A stretch of DNA of 64,000 nucleotides from an uncultured Oscillospiraceae bacterium (lineage in GTDB: Bacteria; Bacillota; Clostridia; Oscillospirales; Oscillospiraceae). Location: the NCBI GenBank assembly GCA_910588045.1, contig CAJUPS010000003.1, forward strand, positions 1 through 64,000, written 5' to 3'. The notes below the pieces were generated by a model, which searched no databases, had not been told where the DNA came from, and saw only the letters and a list, made by a program, of their open reading frames with translations. The position numbers were made by a program, and so were the translations under genes. Each line of letters begins with the position of its first letter. Positions within the stretch are counted from its first letter, which is position 1. Below are positions 1-9,407 of the stretch, one piece after another.

Positions 1-2288
1 TTTTTGAACAGGTTGCGGACGTGGGTTTTCGCTGTGGGCATTTTGATGTCCAGCAGGGCGCAGATTTCCTCGTTGCTCTTATCCTGGCTGATGAGGCGCA
101 GGATCAGGGTCTCCATCTGTGTCAGGCGGGTCAGAGGGATGTCCGGGGGCCGGAGATACTGCCCGTAGTACCCGGCCTGGACAACTGTGCCGGAGAGAAT
201 CTTTTCCCAGTAGTCCGGCTTTACCGCCCTGTGGTCGAAACGCTCCAGTAGCGGCAGCAGGGCGGCCCCTTCCCGGGTGAACACCGCCACATAGCCGTAT
301 TTCCAGCCCAGTTCCAGCGCCGCCGCGAAATGCTCCCGCCAGTCGTCACCCTCCATGCGGTAGCGGCAAATGGAAATCAGGATCAGCGTTTCCAGCATAT
401 CCAGGGGGCGGGCATACCGCCGGGTGTAGTCCAGCATCCGGCCCAACAGCAACAGCGCGGCGTGATACTGCCGGTGCTTGATGCAGCAGCGGGCCTTGGT
501 GAGATAGCGGTAACGCTCCATCCCGTAAAAGACGGCCTCGTTGGGGGCCAGCTCGGAGAACCAGACGGAGGCGAAGGTTCCGCCATCCAGCAGGCTCAGG
601 CGGCAGCGCATGGCGTCGATGTTGGGCAGCAGCCGCGCCGCTCCCCGCTCCACCGCCTCAGCGCGGAACTGGAGCAGCAGGTCCCGGGCTTTTCCGGTGT
701 TTCCGGCCGTCAGCAGGGTGCGTACCAGAAGGGCGGCCAGGACAAACTCCATCTCCGGCGTGCCCCTGGCCCGCAGCTCCTCCTGCAAGGCGGTGAGGGA
801 CAGGAACCGGCCCGACACGTCCTCCCCCTTTTCCAGCAGGCTCTCCGTCAGAGCGATGTCCCCCAGGCCCACGCCGTACCGTCCCAAAACCATTTCTACC
901 GGGATACGGATGGTGTTGTAGAGGCTTTTGTCTTTGGGCACCCACTCGGAAAAATCTTTCCCGCCCCGCAAAAGGCTGGGAAGGTTGCTGGTCACGCTCA
1001 TCTCCGGGAGGGCCACCGTTTTGGAGATCAGCAGCTTGGCGACAGCAGGCAGTTTTTTTGCCAGCCCCTCCGTCCCCCGGTGGGGCAGCCCAATCTCCAG
1101 ATAGGACTGCAAGCCGCACACCCTGCGGTAATCGCTGTCCCCCCGGTCCATGTGCCGGATATACTCCTTCAAAACCTCGTACCACTTTTCCGACTCCTCC
1201 GGCTCAAAGGTCATGGAGCGGAGCATACTCATGGCGCAGATCATATCGGGATTCCCGCGGATCTCCTCCTCGGTGAGCCGATTGTAGTAGTCCCGCATCT
1301 CGTAGTAGGCCCCGGTACCGGGGTGAAGGCGGGCGTTCTGGGCCAAGGCGCTGATGATGTCCTCCCGGCTGTCCGCCTGCTGGTAGTGGTGCAGGGCGTT
1401 GTGGAAGTCCTGCTTGAGGGCGTACCAGCGCCCGCCGGCCAAATGGACGGAGCGGATATGCTCCTCCGGGTATCCGGTCAGGAGCTTTTGACGCAGGTAG
1501 GGGAGCAGGAACCGCTGGTCGGTGAACCGCCAGACATCCCCCTCCCGCCGGATCAGGCCGCCGGATCGTTCCAGGGATTCCAGCAGGGCGGGGACGGAGG
1601 CGTCCCCGGTGAGCATTTCCGCCAGCGTCTGGTCAAAGGACTCGAACAGGGACAGCTCGGTCAGCAGCTTTCGCGCCTTGGAGTCCAGGGGCCGCAGGGC
1701 GGTTTCGTTTATGTACGCGCCCATCTTTCTCCCCATGATGTCGATGGTTGCCTTGTGAAAGGGCTGTCCGGCGGAGAGAAGCTGAAGGAGGAGATTCACC
1801 GCCACCGGGCATCCGCCGGTCTCATCCCGGAGCCGACGGAGATCGTCGGAGGAAAAGGTGAGATCCCGGTCCTGGGCAAGCTGCGCCAGACACTCCATAT
1901 CCAGCGCCAGATGGCCACAGTCCAGCTGGAGCAGCGTGCCGGTGGCCTCGTAAAGGGTGAGGTATCCCGGCAGAGGTCCCCGGGATAGCAGGACGAACCG
2001 CTGACCCCGCGGGGACTTCCGCAGAAGCTCTCGAAACTGCTGCTCCGCTTGGGGCGGCAGCTCCTGGAAGTCGTCCAGGAGGATCGCTCGCTCCTTTGAG
2101 AAGTAACTTGGGAGCGGTTTTTTCCGCAGGGAGAGGCAGACGGCGTTCTGCTTTTCCAGCAGCTTGCTTACCGCGGCGGTCTTGCCCCAGCCGGTCGGCG
2201 CGGAGAGAAACATGATCTTATAGTGGGTCAGCCCGCTTTGAAGCGCATCCCGCAGCGCATACGGAATGGCGATTGGCTGCCTGGGCAT
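1..2288 (-). CDS. LuxR-family MalT-like ATP-dependent regulator (3' end cut by window edge)
   Basis: The minus strand holds an open frame from ATG at 2288, preceded by AAGGGGGG, to beyond base 1, about 762 residues. A P-loop, APTGWGKT, lies at residues 30-37 and a Walker-B-like strand (AILLDDFQE) near residue 70. A long helical-repeat region follows, with TPR-like stretches such as LHHYQQADSRED. The last residues before the edge read as a LuxR-type helix-turn-helix (LRLISQDKSNEEI, then KTHVRNLFK). This order is the large ATP-binding LuxR (LAL/MalT) architecture, in which an inducer and ATP drive oligomerisation and DNA binding. The effector and targets cannot be read from sequence. It lies on the same strand downstream of the CIS operon but is separated by 187 bp with strong palindromes, so it is probably transcribed on its own. 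A role in CIS control is possible but unproven. Confidence 0.88.
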   Translation of the reverse strand, partial: MPRQPIAIPYALRDALQSGLTHYKIMFLSAPTGWGKTAAVSKLLEKQNAVCLSLRKKPLPSYFSKERAILLDDFQELPPQAEQQFRELLRKSPRGQRFVLLSRGPLPGYLTLYEATGTLLQLDCGHLALDMECLAQLAQDRDLTFSSDDLRRLRDETGGCPVAVNLLLQLLSAGQPFHKATIDIMGRKMGAYINETALRPLDSKARKLLTELSLFESFDQTLAEMLTGDASVPALLESLERSGGLIRREGDVWRFTDQRFLLPYLRQKLLTGYPEEHIRSVHLAGGRWYALKQDFHNALHHYQQADSREDIISALAQNARLHPGTGAYYEMRDYYNRLTEEEIRGNPDMICAMSMLRSMTFEPEESEKWYEVLKEYIRHMDRGDSDYRRVCGLQSYLEIGLPHRGTEGLAKKLPAVAKLLISKTVALPEMSVTSNLPSLLRGGKDFSEWVPKDKSLYNTIRIPVEMVLGRYGVGLGDIALTESLLEKGEDVSGRFLSLTALQEELRARGTPEMEFVLAALLVRTLLTAGNTGKARDLLLQFRAEAVERGAARLLPNIDAMRCRLSLLDGGTFASVWFSELAPNEAVFYGMERYRYLTKARCCIKHRQYHAALLLLGRMLDYTRRYARPLDMLETLILISICRYRMEGDDWREHFAAALELGWKYGYVAVFTREGAALLPLLERFDHRAVKPDYWEKILSGTVVQAGYYGQYLRPPDIPLTRLTQMETLILRLISQDKSNEEICALLDIKMPTAKTHVRNLFK

Positions 2289-2317
2289 ATCATCCCCCCT
2301 TTGTGAAACAAGAAACA

Positions 2318-2366
2318 TTCCAATCCCCCATGGGGGATTGGAAACGGGGGTACCCCCGTTTCCAAT
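2318..2366. repeat. two overlapping perfect palindromes
   Basis: A 26-bp perfect palindrome (arm TTCCAATCCCCCA, 2318-2343) overlaps a 30-bp perfect palindrome (arm ATTGGAAACGGGGGT, 2337-2366). They share ATTGGAA. They lie between the 3' end of the CIS operon and the start of the LuxR-type gene. Either could end the CIS transcript, or the pair could be a dispersed repeat or an operator. There is no long T-run after either stem on the minus strand, so this is not a classic intrinsic terminator. The rest of 2289-2475 shows no gene. Confidence 0.8.
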
Positions 2367-2475
2367 GAGGCTTGGTCGCTTGAGGATCAGGCCCATTTAG
2401 ATGTTGTTTCCTATTTTACCATATCGGAGGGGCGGTGTAAATCATCCCTGGGTATTAGAAAAGAAACATTTCATC

Positions 2476-3963
2476 TTACCGAGGTGCATCAGGAGGTCCA
2501 GCAGAAGGTTCTTCAGGAGAAAAGATTAGTTGTGGGTCCTTAAACTTAGGCCCTCCGTGAGCGATATACCATGTATAGAGAGAAGGGGAAATTTTAGCCC
2601 CAAGTACCATTGCAGTAAACAGTTCCGCAATGGCTTCTCGCTCGTTCGCCTGGGCATACATCAAAAATGCTCTCCCTACCTGCTTTCCCTCTAAAAAGAC
2701 TAATTTTTTTGAAACCACAGAAACATTATTTTCGATTTTATATATGGGACTGGCCATTATATTTTTTTTCAATATTGCAGGATTTAGCAAAGCGAACTCA
2801 ATAGGATGGAGAAGCGCATGAAATATGTGTCCTAATTCATGAATTGTTACACGTTTATAATATTCACTAAGCATTTCAAGCTTCGTCAAAAATTCATCTT
2901 CCTGAAGATTGACGACTATATCACTATCTTCTGAATCTGATCTGGACGAATGTGCAGGATTATATCCTGTAGCCATTTCAGAGCCTGCGTCATCGGTAAC
3001 AGCATCTATATATGAAGTCAAAATATTTTTTGGTGAGAGCCTCCGAAACTGTGGCTTTAGTAAGTTCATCCCGCTTATTGAGTTGTATTCCATAGTATGA
3101 TCATATTTAAGCACAAGTATTACTTGATGATTCCATGCGCGATTTGCTTTATCATATCGCTTGTTCCATACTGCTTGTTGCCGTACAGATTGAGTTTGAG
3201 GAGTAGTTGCTTCAAGTACATGGATTACAAGATTGATATTTTGCGCTTCAATTTGCGGTACATCTGTCCAATCAACATTTCTTATCACTTCCTCTATGGC
3301 CTGAATGGCAGAAGAAGAAACTATTTGGAAAAACAGATTGAAACCAGGATGTGAATCAACAGAGTTTGACCGAAACGAAAGCCAAATGCTCCATCCTGCT
3401 ATAGTCCATTTCCTGGAATCGTCCATTTGTTTTGAATGGATAGAACCGCTTGCTATTCCCATGTCTATATAATGAACCATATTGCCGTATTCTTCACTCT
3501 GATCGGGTGATATTTTTTTGCGAGATAATTTTCTTTCATTTATTAAATTTTGTATCTTTATTATTCTATCTTCCACATCTTCCAGAGACACGTTTCGCCT
3601 TAACGTATGGTCAAGCATCAGCAACCCATGTACGGCATCAGCTCTCAACAGTTGACCTCTCCTATACTCCATAATAGCAATTATATACTCCTTGGGGATT
3701 TGATTTAAAATTGGTATATTTTCCTGATTAAACATCATAGATGGTCCGTGCATCTGCTGAACTATTTGCTGTCGGGGTGCTTGCCGCAATGGCACTTGTG
3801 GTGTAAGCGTTCGGTTATGTGGCGCTGGTTGATGCGGCTCTTGCCATTGCTGCCGTGCTACTCGTTGCAATGCTGCTTCTGGTGGTGGCTGTTGAAGCTG
3901 TGGAACATCCCGAGTAGTTCTTGATAATTTTTGGGAGAGGTTTTCGGTTCCGAGTTTACTCAT
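2476..3963 (-). CDS. putative CIS payload: lethal-factor-like zinc metalloprotease
   Basis: This protein has 495 residues. The first ~100 are low-complexity and rich in Gln, Pro and Arg (QLQQPPPEAALQRVARQQW and similar), like the disordered leaders of many CIS cargo proteins. The C-terminal half has a zincin motif HELGH at 375-379, with more His at 382 and 386. About 60 residues later, NEREAIAELF resembles the Glu-containing third-ligand helix of anthrax lethal-factor-type zincins. I infer a metalloprotease toxin or effector, substrate unknown. It is the last gene of the CIS operon, joined to the ATPase gene by an ATGA overlap, a common place for payload genes. The coding sequence is visibly AT-richer than the structural CIS genes, suggesting separate acquisition. 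No signal peptide or membrane segment is seen. A non-secreted housekeeping protease is less likely. Confidence 0.72.
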   Translation of the reverse strand: MSKLGTENLSQKLSRTTRDVPQLQQPPPEAALQRVARQQWQEPHQPAPHNRTLTPQVPLRQAPRQQIVQQMHGPSMMFNQENIPILNQIPKEYIIAIMEYRRGQLLRADAVHGLLMLDHTLRRNVSLEDVEDRIIKIQNLINERKLSRKKISPDQSEEYGNMVHYIDMGIASGSIHSKQMDDSRKWTIAGWSIWLSFRSNSVDSHPGFNLFFQIVSSSAIQAIEEVIRNVDWTDVPQIEAQNINLVIHVLEATTPQTQSVRQQAVWNKRYDKANRAWNHQVILVLKYDHTMEYNSISGMNLLKPQFRRLSPKNILTSYIDAVTDDAGSEMATGYNPAHSSRSDSEDSDIVVNLQEDEFLTKLEMLSEYYKRVTIHELGHIFHALLHPIEFALLNPAILKKNIMASPIYKIENNVSVVSKKLVFLEGKQVGRAFLMYAQANEREAIAELFTAMVLGAKISPSLYTWYIAHGGPKFKDPQLIFSPEEPSAGPPDAPR

Positions 3964-5852
3964 TTTCTCACATCCAGTCTCAAGTTATTTGGCAATGATT
4001 TGTTAATCTTTTTCAACTCTATTCTCAGTGCAGAGATTATACTCATCATATTAACTTTTTCCCGATTCTTGCCCAGCGTCTCCACCACAGCCCCCCGAAC
4101 CGCCGCCAGAATCCGCGCCGGGCTCAACTCCGCTTGGGCCAGCTGTGCATAGGGCAGCTCCTCCGTACACCGCTCCGGCGGCAGCGCCTGACGCCACAGC
4201 GTTTCCCGCAGCGCGGCGTCTGGCAGGCCAAACCGCACGATGTATTGGAGCCGCCGCAAAAACGCCTCATCAAAGTTGCTGAGGAGATTGGTAGATAAAA
4301 CCGCGATTCCGTCATACTGCTCTATCTCCTGCAAGAGATAAGACGTGGATAGATTGGCGTATTTGTCATGCCCGGAGGACACCTGCGCCCGCTTTCCAAA
4401 CAGGGAATCCGCCTCGTCAAACAGCAGGACGCAGTGATTCTCCCTTGCGCTACGGAACAGCCGCCCCAGGTGCTTTTCCGTTTCCCCCACGTACTTGTCC
4501 ATGATCTGAGACAGATCCGCCCGCAGCAGCGGCATCCCCAGCCGGTGGGCGATGGCCGAGGCCGCCATGGTCTTGCCGGTGCCGGAGGGACCATGGAATA
4601 CTGCGGTTACGCCCTCCCGCTGCCGGGGCAGGCCCCACGCCGCCAGCTTATCGCCGCAGAGCGCCGCCTGGCAGATCAGCTCCAGTTGCTCCCGTACATT
4701 GTCGGGCAGCACCATATCCTCCAACGCCACATCGGTCTGATACCGCACCCCAAACTCTAAGGCGCCGCCCCGCTGGAGCATGGCCTGCCGGGTGTCCTCT
4801 ATGGTGACGGTCTGCCGCTCGTCAGCCGCCGTGGTCCGCAGGGCCAGCACTGCGGTTTCCAATACCGCGCCTATGGTCATGGCGCCCTTTGGCGCTGTGT
4901 CCGACCCGGTCTGGGGGACCAGCGCGGCCCACACCGTCTGCCGCTGCTCTGCCGAGAGCTGCCGGGGCAGGCGTACCACCTCTTTCGCTCCTTCCAGCGC
5001 CTGGTCCTCCTCCACCAGAGCGGCCAGCGGGATTCCATATTGCCGGCAAAGCCGCTCCAACTGCCGGAACACGCTCCGGTCAGGGTCGGGCGCGGCGCAG
5101 ATGGGGGCGTCTAAAAGGGTAGCCAGCGCCGCCATTTCCCGCAGGGCGTGGTCCTGATCCAGCAGTGAAAACTGGGACAGTTCCTCCGGCTTGGCCCATA
5201 CCACATGTCCGCAGGCGCGGCGTAAAAGGGTTTTCCGGCCGGACCCGGAGGGGGCGCAGAGGTACAAGGTGTTTTCCATCCCAAAAGTGCGCCAGGCTTC
5301 CACCTGCGCCAGCTCGCGCTCGTGAAGCGGCAGCCATTGGGTTCCGTCAGCCATCAAGGGGGTACAGCCGGGGATCTCCGCCATGGACAGACCGGTCAGA
5401 AAGGCCAGTACGGTGCGGCACAAGATCAGGGGCCGCTCCAGAGGGTAGGCTGTCAACTCGGCGGTGGTGAGCAGCAGTCCGCACAGCATCGTATCTCCCG
5501 CCAGCTCCGCCAGCGTCTCGCAGCTGCTGGGACAGAGGGGCGAGATTAACTGTAGACCGTACTCAATGGTGGGCAGTGCCAGGGCGTATTTCCGGCGAAA
5601 GGTATTTCTCAGCCCGCCATCCATCTCCAGAGCCAGCGCCGCCATCGCCAGCAGGAAGTCCCGCTCCCCCAGCTGGAACTGCTGACGGAGGAAGGGCGGG
5701 GCCAGCTGGACGCCATCGGAGGACTGTTCTCTCTCCAAAATCGTATGCCACATCTGAAGGCACTGTTCCGCGTCTGCTTCTTCCGCGGAGAGAGCCTGAA
5801 ACAGCGCCAGATACTCTAAAACGCACTGGGAATTGCTTTCAAAGCCGCTCAT
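3960..5852 (-). CDS. CIS-associated AAA+ ATPase (Afp15/Pvc15-like)
   Basis: This 630-residue protein has an N-terminal half with a degenerate nucleotide-binding site (CAPSGSGRKTLL, ~residue 200) and a C-terminal canonical AAA+ domain. In the latter are Walker A GPSGTGKT (421-428), the pore-like segment MDKYVGETEKHLGRLF, Walker B VLLFDEAD and a sensor-1 STN. This layout matches the CDC48-like ATPase present in nearly all extracellular CIS loci (Afp15/Pvc15), which is needed for assembly or cargo loading. The start ATG at 5852 overlaps the preceding stop codon (ATGA), and the stop overlaps the protease start in the same way. Such coupling supports work on the same particle. The conserved Walker motifs argue for an active ATPase. 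Confidence 0.93.
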   Translation of the reverse strand: MSGFESNSQCVLEYLALFQALSAEEADAEQCLQMWHTILEREQSSDGVQLAPPFLRQQFQLGERDFLLAMAALALEMDGGLRNTFRRKYALALPTIEYGLQLISPLCPSSCETLAELAGDTMLCGLLLTTAELTAYPLERPLILCRTVLAFLTGLSMAEIPGCTPLMADGTQWLPLHERELAQVEAWRTFGMENTLYLCAPSGSGRKTLLRRACGHVVWAKPEELSQFSLLDQDHALREMAALATLLDAPICAAPDPDRSVFRQLERLCRQYGIPLAALVEEDQALEGAKEVVRLPRQLSAEQRQTVWAALVPQTGSDTAPKGAMTIGAVLETAVLALRTTAADERQTVTIEDTRQAMLQRGGALEFGVRYQTDVALEDMVLPDNVREQLELICQAALCGDKLAAWGLPRQREGVTAVFHGPSGTGKTMAASAIAHRLGMPLLRADLSQIMDKYVGETEKHLGRLFRSARENHCVLLFDEADSLFGKRAQVSSGHDKYANLSTSYLLQEIEQYDGIAVLSTNLLSNFDEAFLRRLQYIVRFGLPDAALRETLWRQALPPERCTEELPYAQLAQAELSPARILAAVRGAVVETLGKNREKVNMMSIISALRIELKKINKSLPNNLRLDVRK

Positions 5853-6523
5853 TCTCCCGCTCCTCCCTCCGGTTCTTCCGCTCGAACCGCATTTTGGTAC
5901 GCTTCAAAGGTCATATATTTCAAGATTACACCGCCATCAGGATTCCATGCCATTTGCTGAATGGGAATCTTCAACAATGGGGCTTCTCTCACATCAAAAT
6001 CACCCGCTCTTATGCCGAACTTGTTCATTAACATAACCGGGTCATTATTCTCGCCGCACAGATTTCCCGCACCGTCTGTATACATAACATGAAACGGCGT
6101 ATCATTGCCGGGGTAAATGAATAAAATCATCGCCCGGCCCAAGGCCAGAAGCGTGTCAGCATCGTTCAGATCTCGCCCCAACCTGCCAAACGCAGCAGTT
6201 TGTATTCTGAGCCTGTCCGCATCTCCCTCGGCATACCATCCAAGCCCCCTAAGTGCCGCTACAGCGCATGGGCCGTCAACCCGGGCAGGTTCGGCAATTT
6301 CTAAGTCGCCGTCGCCGCAACAGAGCTTTTCCCGGAGCCAAGCGCCAAACCCGCAGCATTGGACAACCCCCTGGCCGGCGGGCGCACTTGACTGATAGGG
6401 GACACGAATTTCATTGGCCGGCAAATGCTGTGGCTGGAGCTGCGCCTGCGCGGGAATATTCGTCAAGTTCGGTCCCCCGGCCGGTTTCCTTTGTGATGCC
6501 AGACCGCAATGTACCTTTTTCAT
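5849..6523 (-). CDS. unknown CIS-operon protein; candidate second payload
   Basis: This protein has 224 residues and no family I recognise. Residues 1-50 are rich in Pro, Gln and Ala (PAQAQLQPQHLPANEI), a disordered leader similar in style to that of the protease encoded two genes downstream. The middle holds paired cysteines (VVQCCGF, KLCCGDG), then DGPCAVAALRGLGW. About 55 residues later comes PFHVMYTDGAGNLCGEN. A Cys in a GPC turn followed by a His and a polar residue is reminiscent of papain-like peptidases or deamidases, but this is inference only. It sits between the baseplate genes and the AAA+ ATPase gene and overlaps the latter by ATGA. It could equally be a small structural adaptor. 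Confidence 0.7.
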   Translation of the reverse strand: MKKVHCGLASQRKPAGGPNLTNIPAQAQLQPQHLPANEIRVPYQSSAPAGQGVVQCCGFGAWLREKLCCGDGDLEIAEPARVDGPCAVAALRGLGWYAEGDADRLRIQTAAFGRLGRDLNDADTLLALGRAMILFIYPGNDTPFHVMYTDGAGNLCGENNDPVMLMNKFGIRAGDFDVREAPLLKIPIQQMAWNPDGGVILKYMTFEAYQNAVRAEEPEGGAGE

Positions 6524-6557
6524 GGCTTTCTCTCACCACGTCTGTATGAAAGCTGCT

Positions 6558-7499
6558 TTATTCCAAAATCCATTCGCCGTCCTCCGGCCCGTCCAGCTCG
6601 GCGGGCGGCGGGTCCGATATTTCAGCGCCGCCGTCTAAATAGCTGTGTCCATCCATCGCGGCCGCTTCCTCCCGCCGCACCACCGTATAGGGGACGCCCA
6701 GGGGGATAAAGTCGTCTAAAACGGATTTCAGCACCGACAGCTTTTCAGCAGGTGTTCCGGCGGGAAACAGCAGCGTCACACCGGACTGCCCTCCTCCATA
6801 GAGCCGCTTGCAGTCCTCCCGCTCCTGGGCGGAGCGTATCCCCTCCTCCCACTGGAACTGCTCCGCGATTTCGCAGGACTGCCCGGTCACCAGCCTTACC
6901 AGCAGCCGGAGGCCCTTTTTTGTGCCCCGAAGCCGGTTCAGCTCTACGGCGGCGGCCAGCATCTCCCGTTCCGGCAGGCCCAGTCCCATCCAGGAGGACG
7001 CGCCCAGCCAGCGGTGCAGCTCCGGCAGCGGATCGGGCCCCCGCGGGGACAGCCGCTCCGGAAAACGGGCCAGCTCCCGGTTTACATCCATGTAAAGGGA
7101 CTGATAGATTCCCAGCAGCTTTCGCAGAGTGTCGTCCCCCTGCATCACAGCGGGAAGAGCGCTGTCAATGGAAAGGCCCGGAAAGGTCAGCTCATAGCTT
7201 ACAAGCGCGTCCCCCGGCTCTACCGTAAAGCAGAGGGAAAGCCCTTTCACACCGTAGAGCAATAGATCGGACGCGGCGCGCTCCAACGCCGGTTCCATCT
7301 CATAGACGGAGCCGGGGGCCGGATCGTCCGCGGCATAGACCCGGACAAAGACCGGCCCGGACACAGCCAGGGACAGCCGCAGCCACTCCATGCCGGGCCG
7401 CAGTCCCGGATACCAGCGGGAGCGATATATGCCGTTTTCAAGCTGCCCGCACCGGGCCAGATCCCAGTCGGACCGGTAGCGGCGGATCGTCTGCTCCAT
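6558..7499 (-). CDS. tail protein I-like baseplate component
   Basis: This 313-residue protein has a segment around ELHRWLGASSWMGLGLPEREML, then RLRGTKKGLRLLVRLVTG. That segment is typical of P2 gpI-like tail proteins, which carry a short helical region with a GT(K/R)xGL turn. The N-terminal half is beta-rich. In CIS loci a gpI-like protein follows baseplate J and joins the baseplate to fibres. The gene starts 6 bp after the baseplate J-like gene ends, which fits that order. No signal peptide or membrane segment is present. The C-terminus is acidic (EDGEWILE). Assignment rests on position and motif, not on full-length similarity. Confidence 0.82.
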   Translation of the reverse strand: MEQTIRRYRSDWDLARCGQLENGIYRSRWYPGLRPGMEWLRLSLAVSGPVFVRVYAADDPAPGSVYEMEPALERAASDLLLYGVKGLSLCFTVEPGDALVSYELTFPGLSIDSALPAVMQGDDTLRKLLGIYQSLYMDVNRELARFPERLSPRGPDPLPELHRWLGASSWMGLGLPEREMLAAAVELNRLRGTKKGLRLLVRLVTGQSCEIAEQFQWEEGIRSAQEREDCKRLYGGGQSGVTLLFPAGTPAEKLSVLKSVLDDFIPLGVPYTVVRREEAAAMDGHSYLDGGAEISDPPPAELDGPEDGEWILE

Positions 7500-7505
7500 C
7501 TTGTT

Positions 7506-9407
7506 CTATTCCTCCGTCACTTGAAACTGCTCCAGATAGGGCAGAACGTCAGCGCCCAACCTGATCCCGCCCTCCGGGGTACGGTGCCCATGACCGGATG
7601 ATAACGCCCGCAGTTCCAGCGAGCGCACCGCCTTCACGCCGGGGGCGGCGCTCAGGGCGGAAAAAAGCGCCGTATAGGAAAGCTCCGCGCCAAAATCCAG
7701 CGGCCCCGTTACGCCGTCGGTGTGCGCTATGGCCACCGTTTCCAAATCCTGTGCCGATCCGCTGCATTGCACACGAACCTGTACCGCGACAGGGCAGTAG
7801 CGCGGGCCGCGCACCTCCAGCGGTGTGCCGATCATCCGAAAGGGCTCCAGCCACGCCCTAAGCCGCTCCTTCTGCCAGCGCGTCAGGGGCGGCAGGCGGT
7901 CCGATGCCCGGGGCTTTGCCAAAAGCACCACGCCCGCGTCCGGCTTTCCCAGCCTCGCGGCGGGGATCGCCTTTACCCGGTCCAGAGCCAGACCAGGCGC
8001 GCGCCGGGCCAGCGTCTCATAGTCGGAGAGGGCCGCCGCCCGAGCGGGGGATTCCAGCTCCTTTGCCGCGCGGAAAAAGGCGGTCTCGGCGTCCTGTCCG
8101 CCCCACGCGGGGCGCAGGGGCCGCAGCGAGATATTCCCCCGTTCCATCTCGCCGCACGCGCCGTTGGCTTTTGCGCCCAGCGTGCAGGCGCATCCGGTCA
8201 CAAGGCCCCGCCCGGCAGCAGGGACGCGGAAGTCCCTCCCGTCCCCGAACCGGAGGACTTTGCGCGAGGCGTCCCACCGGCAGCCCAAAGGCAATGTCTG
8301 GCCCTCCTCGGGCAGGCATACCGGGCAGTCGTGCCAGATACCGTTTTCTTCAATCATCAGGCGCAGGGAATCGAGAAGTATTCCGTCCTCCTCCAGAGAG
8401 ATCTCCTCTCCGGGCAGCTCCCGCAGCGTGTGAAGGGCGGAGAAGTCCGGCTCCGCCGCCACCACCCGGATGATCTGCGCTTCCTCGCTCCGCGCCCCGC
8501 ATACCTGGCCGTCTTTCACAAAGAGGGTTGAATCCTCCCGCCAGCCGTCCTCCTCAGCAGAGAAAAGCCGTAATGTCCAATTCCCCGCCCAATCCGGGGG
8601 CAGGCGGTAGGGGGGCGTCAGGTCAACGGACTGGCTCCTGGTATGGCGCTGTTCCAGCGTCACTGGACACAGCGCCGCGGCGGAGATCCGCGGTTCGCCC
8701 TCCACCTCGCCCTCAATCAGCAGGCGCAGCGTGTCGGAGGCCGCTGGAGGGGTAATCGTCACAGTCCCGCTTTGCAGCAGGCCGCAAGTGCCGTCCGCGC
8801 AGGGGCTCTCCATCCACGCGCCGTCCGCCCATATCCGCGCCATCAGATGAACGGGGGGCGGCGTATGCTTGTCCGGCAAAACCCGTCCTGGTTCCGGTTG
8901 TAACTCCAGCCAGAGGGGAGCGGGCTTATGGGCGGCCAGGGGCGCGGTAAACGTCATTTCCAATTCGGCGGGCGCGTCATGGGCCACGATCAGGGGCGCA
9001 TCCTCCCGCAGCATACTCCGGCGAGGCCCTTGAAATAGCAAAACTTCCCGCACACGCCGCCCGCCGTTCTCCGGGGCTTCCTCCACCTCGAAGGGAACGC
9101 CGTCCATGTAAAAACGCATTCCGGGCCATATCGCGCCGTCCCCCTCCAAAGCCGCCATCAGGCGGGCCGGGAGCAGTGTTCGGGGTTCTTTTCCCAGCAG
9201 CTTCAGGTAAGCGGTATAGTATTCCTCCCGCATACGGTCGATCTCACGATTCTGCACGGTCGCGAGGTAGGACGTCAGTTCCAGCAGCGCCACCGCCGGA
9301 TCGCTGGGAATCGCGTCACTCCAGCCGGGGACCAGCTGGGCCATGCGAGCGCAGGCGCGCTGATACAACTCCTGCCAGCTGGCGCCATCCAGATTCAGCG
9401 AGTACAC
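7506..9407 (-). CDS. baseplate J-like wedge protein (Afp11-like)
   Basis: This 633-residue protein has an N-terminus containing SDPAVALLELTSYLATVQNR, the (D)PxxxLLEL helix seen in putative baseplate assembly proteins of CIS and P2-type tails (gpJ/Afp11). The middle is beta-rich. The C-terminal part (SDYETLARRAPGLALDRVKA) matches the region of baseplate J that contacts neighbouring wedges. It would build the ring that holds the spike and triggers sheath contraction. Its start overlaps the end of the upstream large baseplate gene by 13 bp, so the two are translationally coupled. The size fits this class in compact CIS clusters. Confidence 0.9.
   Translation of the reverse strand: MYSLNLDGASWQELYQRACARMAQLVPGWSDAIPSDPAVALLELTSYLATVQNREIDRMREEYYTAYLKLLGKEPRTLLPARLMAALEGDGAIWPGMRFYMDGVPFEVEEAPENGGRRVREVLLFQGPRRSMLREDAPLIVAHDAPAELEMTFTAPLAAHKPAPLWLELQPEPGRVLPDKHTPPPVHLMARIWADGAWMESPCADGTCGLLQSGTVTITPPAASDTLRLLIEGEVEGEPRISAAALCPVTLEQRHTRSQSVDLTPPYRLPPDWAGNWTLRLFSAEEDGWREDSTLFVKDGQVCGARSEEAQIIRVVAAEPDFSALHTLRELPGEEISLEEDGILLDSLRLMIEENGIWHDCPVCLPEEGQTLPLGCRWDASRKVLRFGDGRDFRVPAAGRGLVTGCACTLGAKANGACGEMERGNISLRPLRPAWGGQDAETAFFRAAKELESPARAAALSDYETLARRAPGLALDRVKAIPAARLGKPDAGVVLLAKPRASDRLPPLTRWQKERLRAWLEPFRMIGTPLEVRGPRYCPVAVQVRVQCSGSAQDLETVAIAHTDGVTGPLDFGAELSYTALFSALSAAPGVKAVRSLELRALSSGHGHRTPEGGIRLGADVLPYLEQFQVTEE

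Noticed and set aside
330..1988. Long plus-strand frame (552 codons) opposite the LuxR-type gene
   Set aside because: It is a shadow of the real minus-strand gene in GC-rich DNA; low-complexity Gln/Gly/Pro-rich translation, no motifs, no ribosome site.
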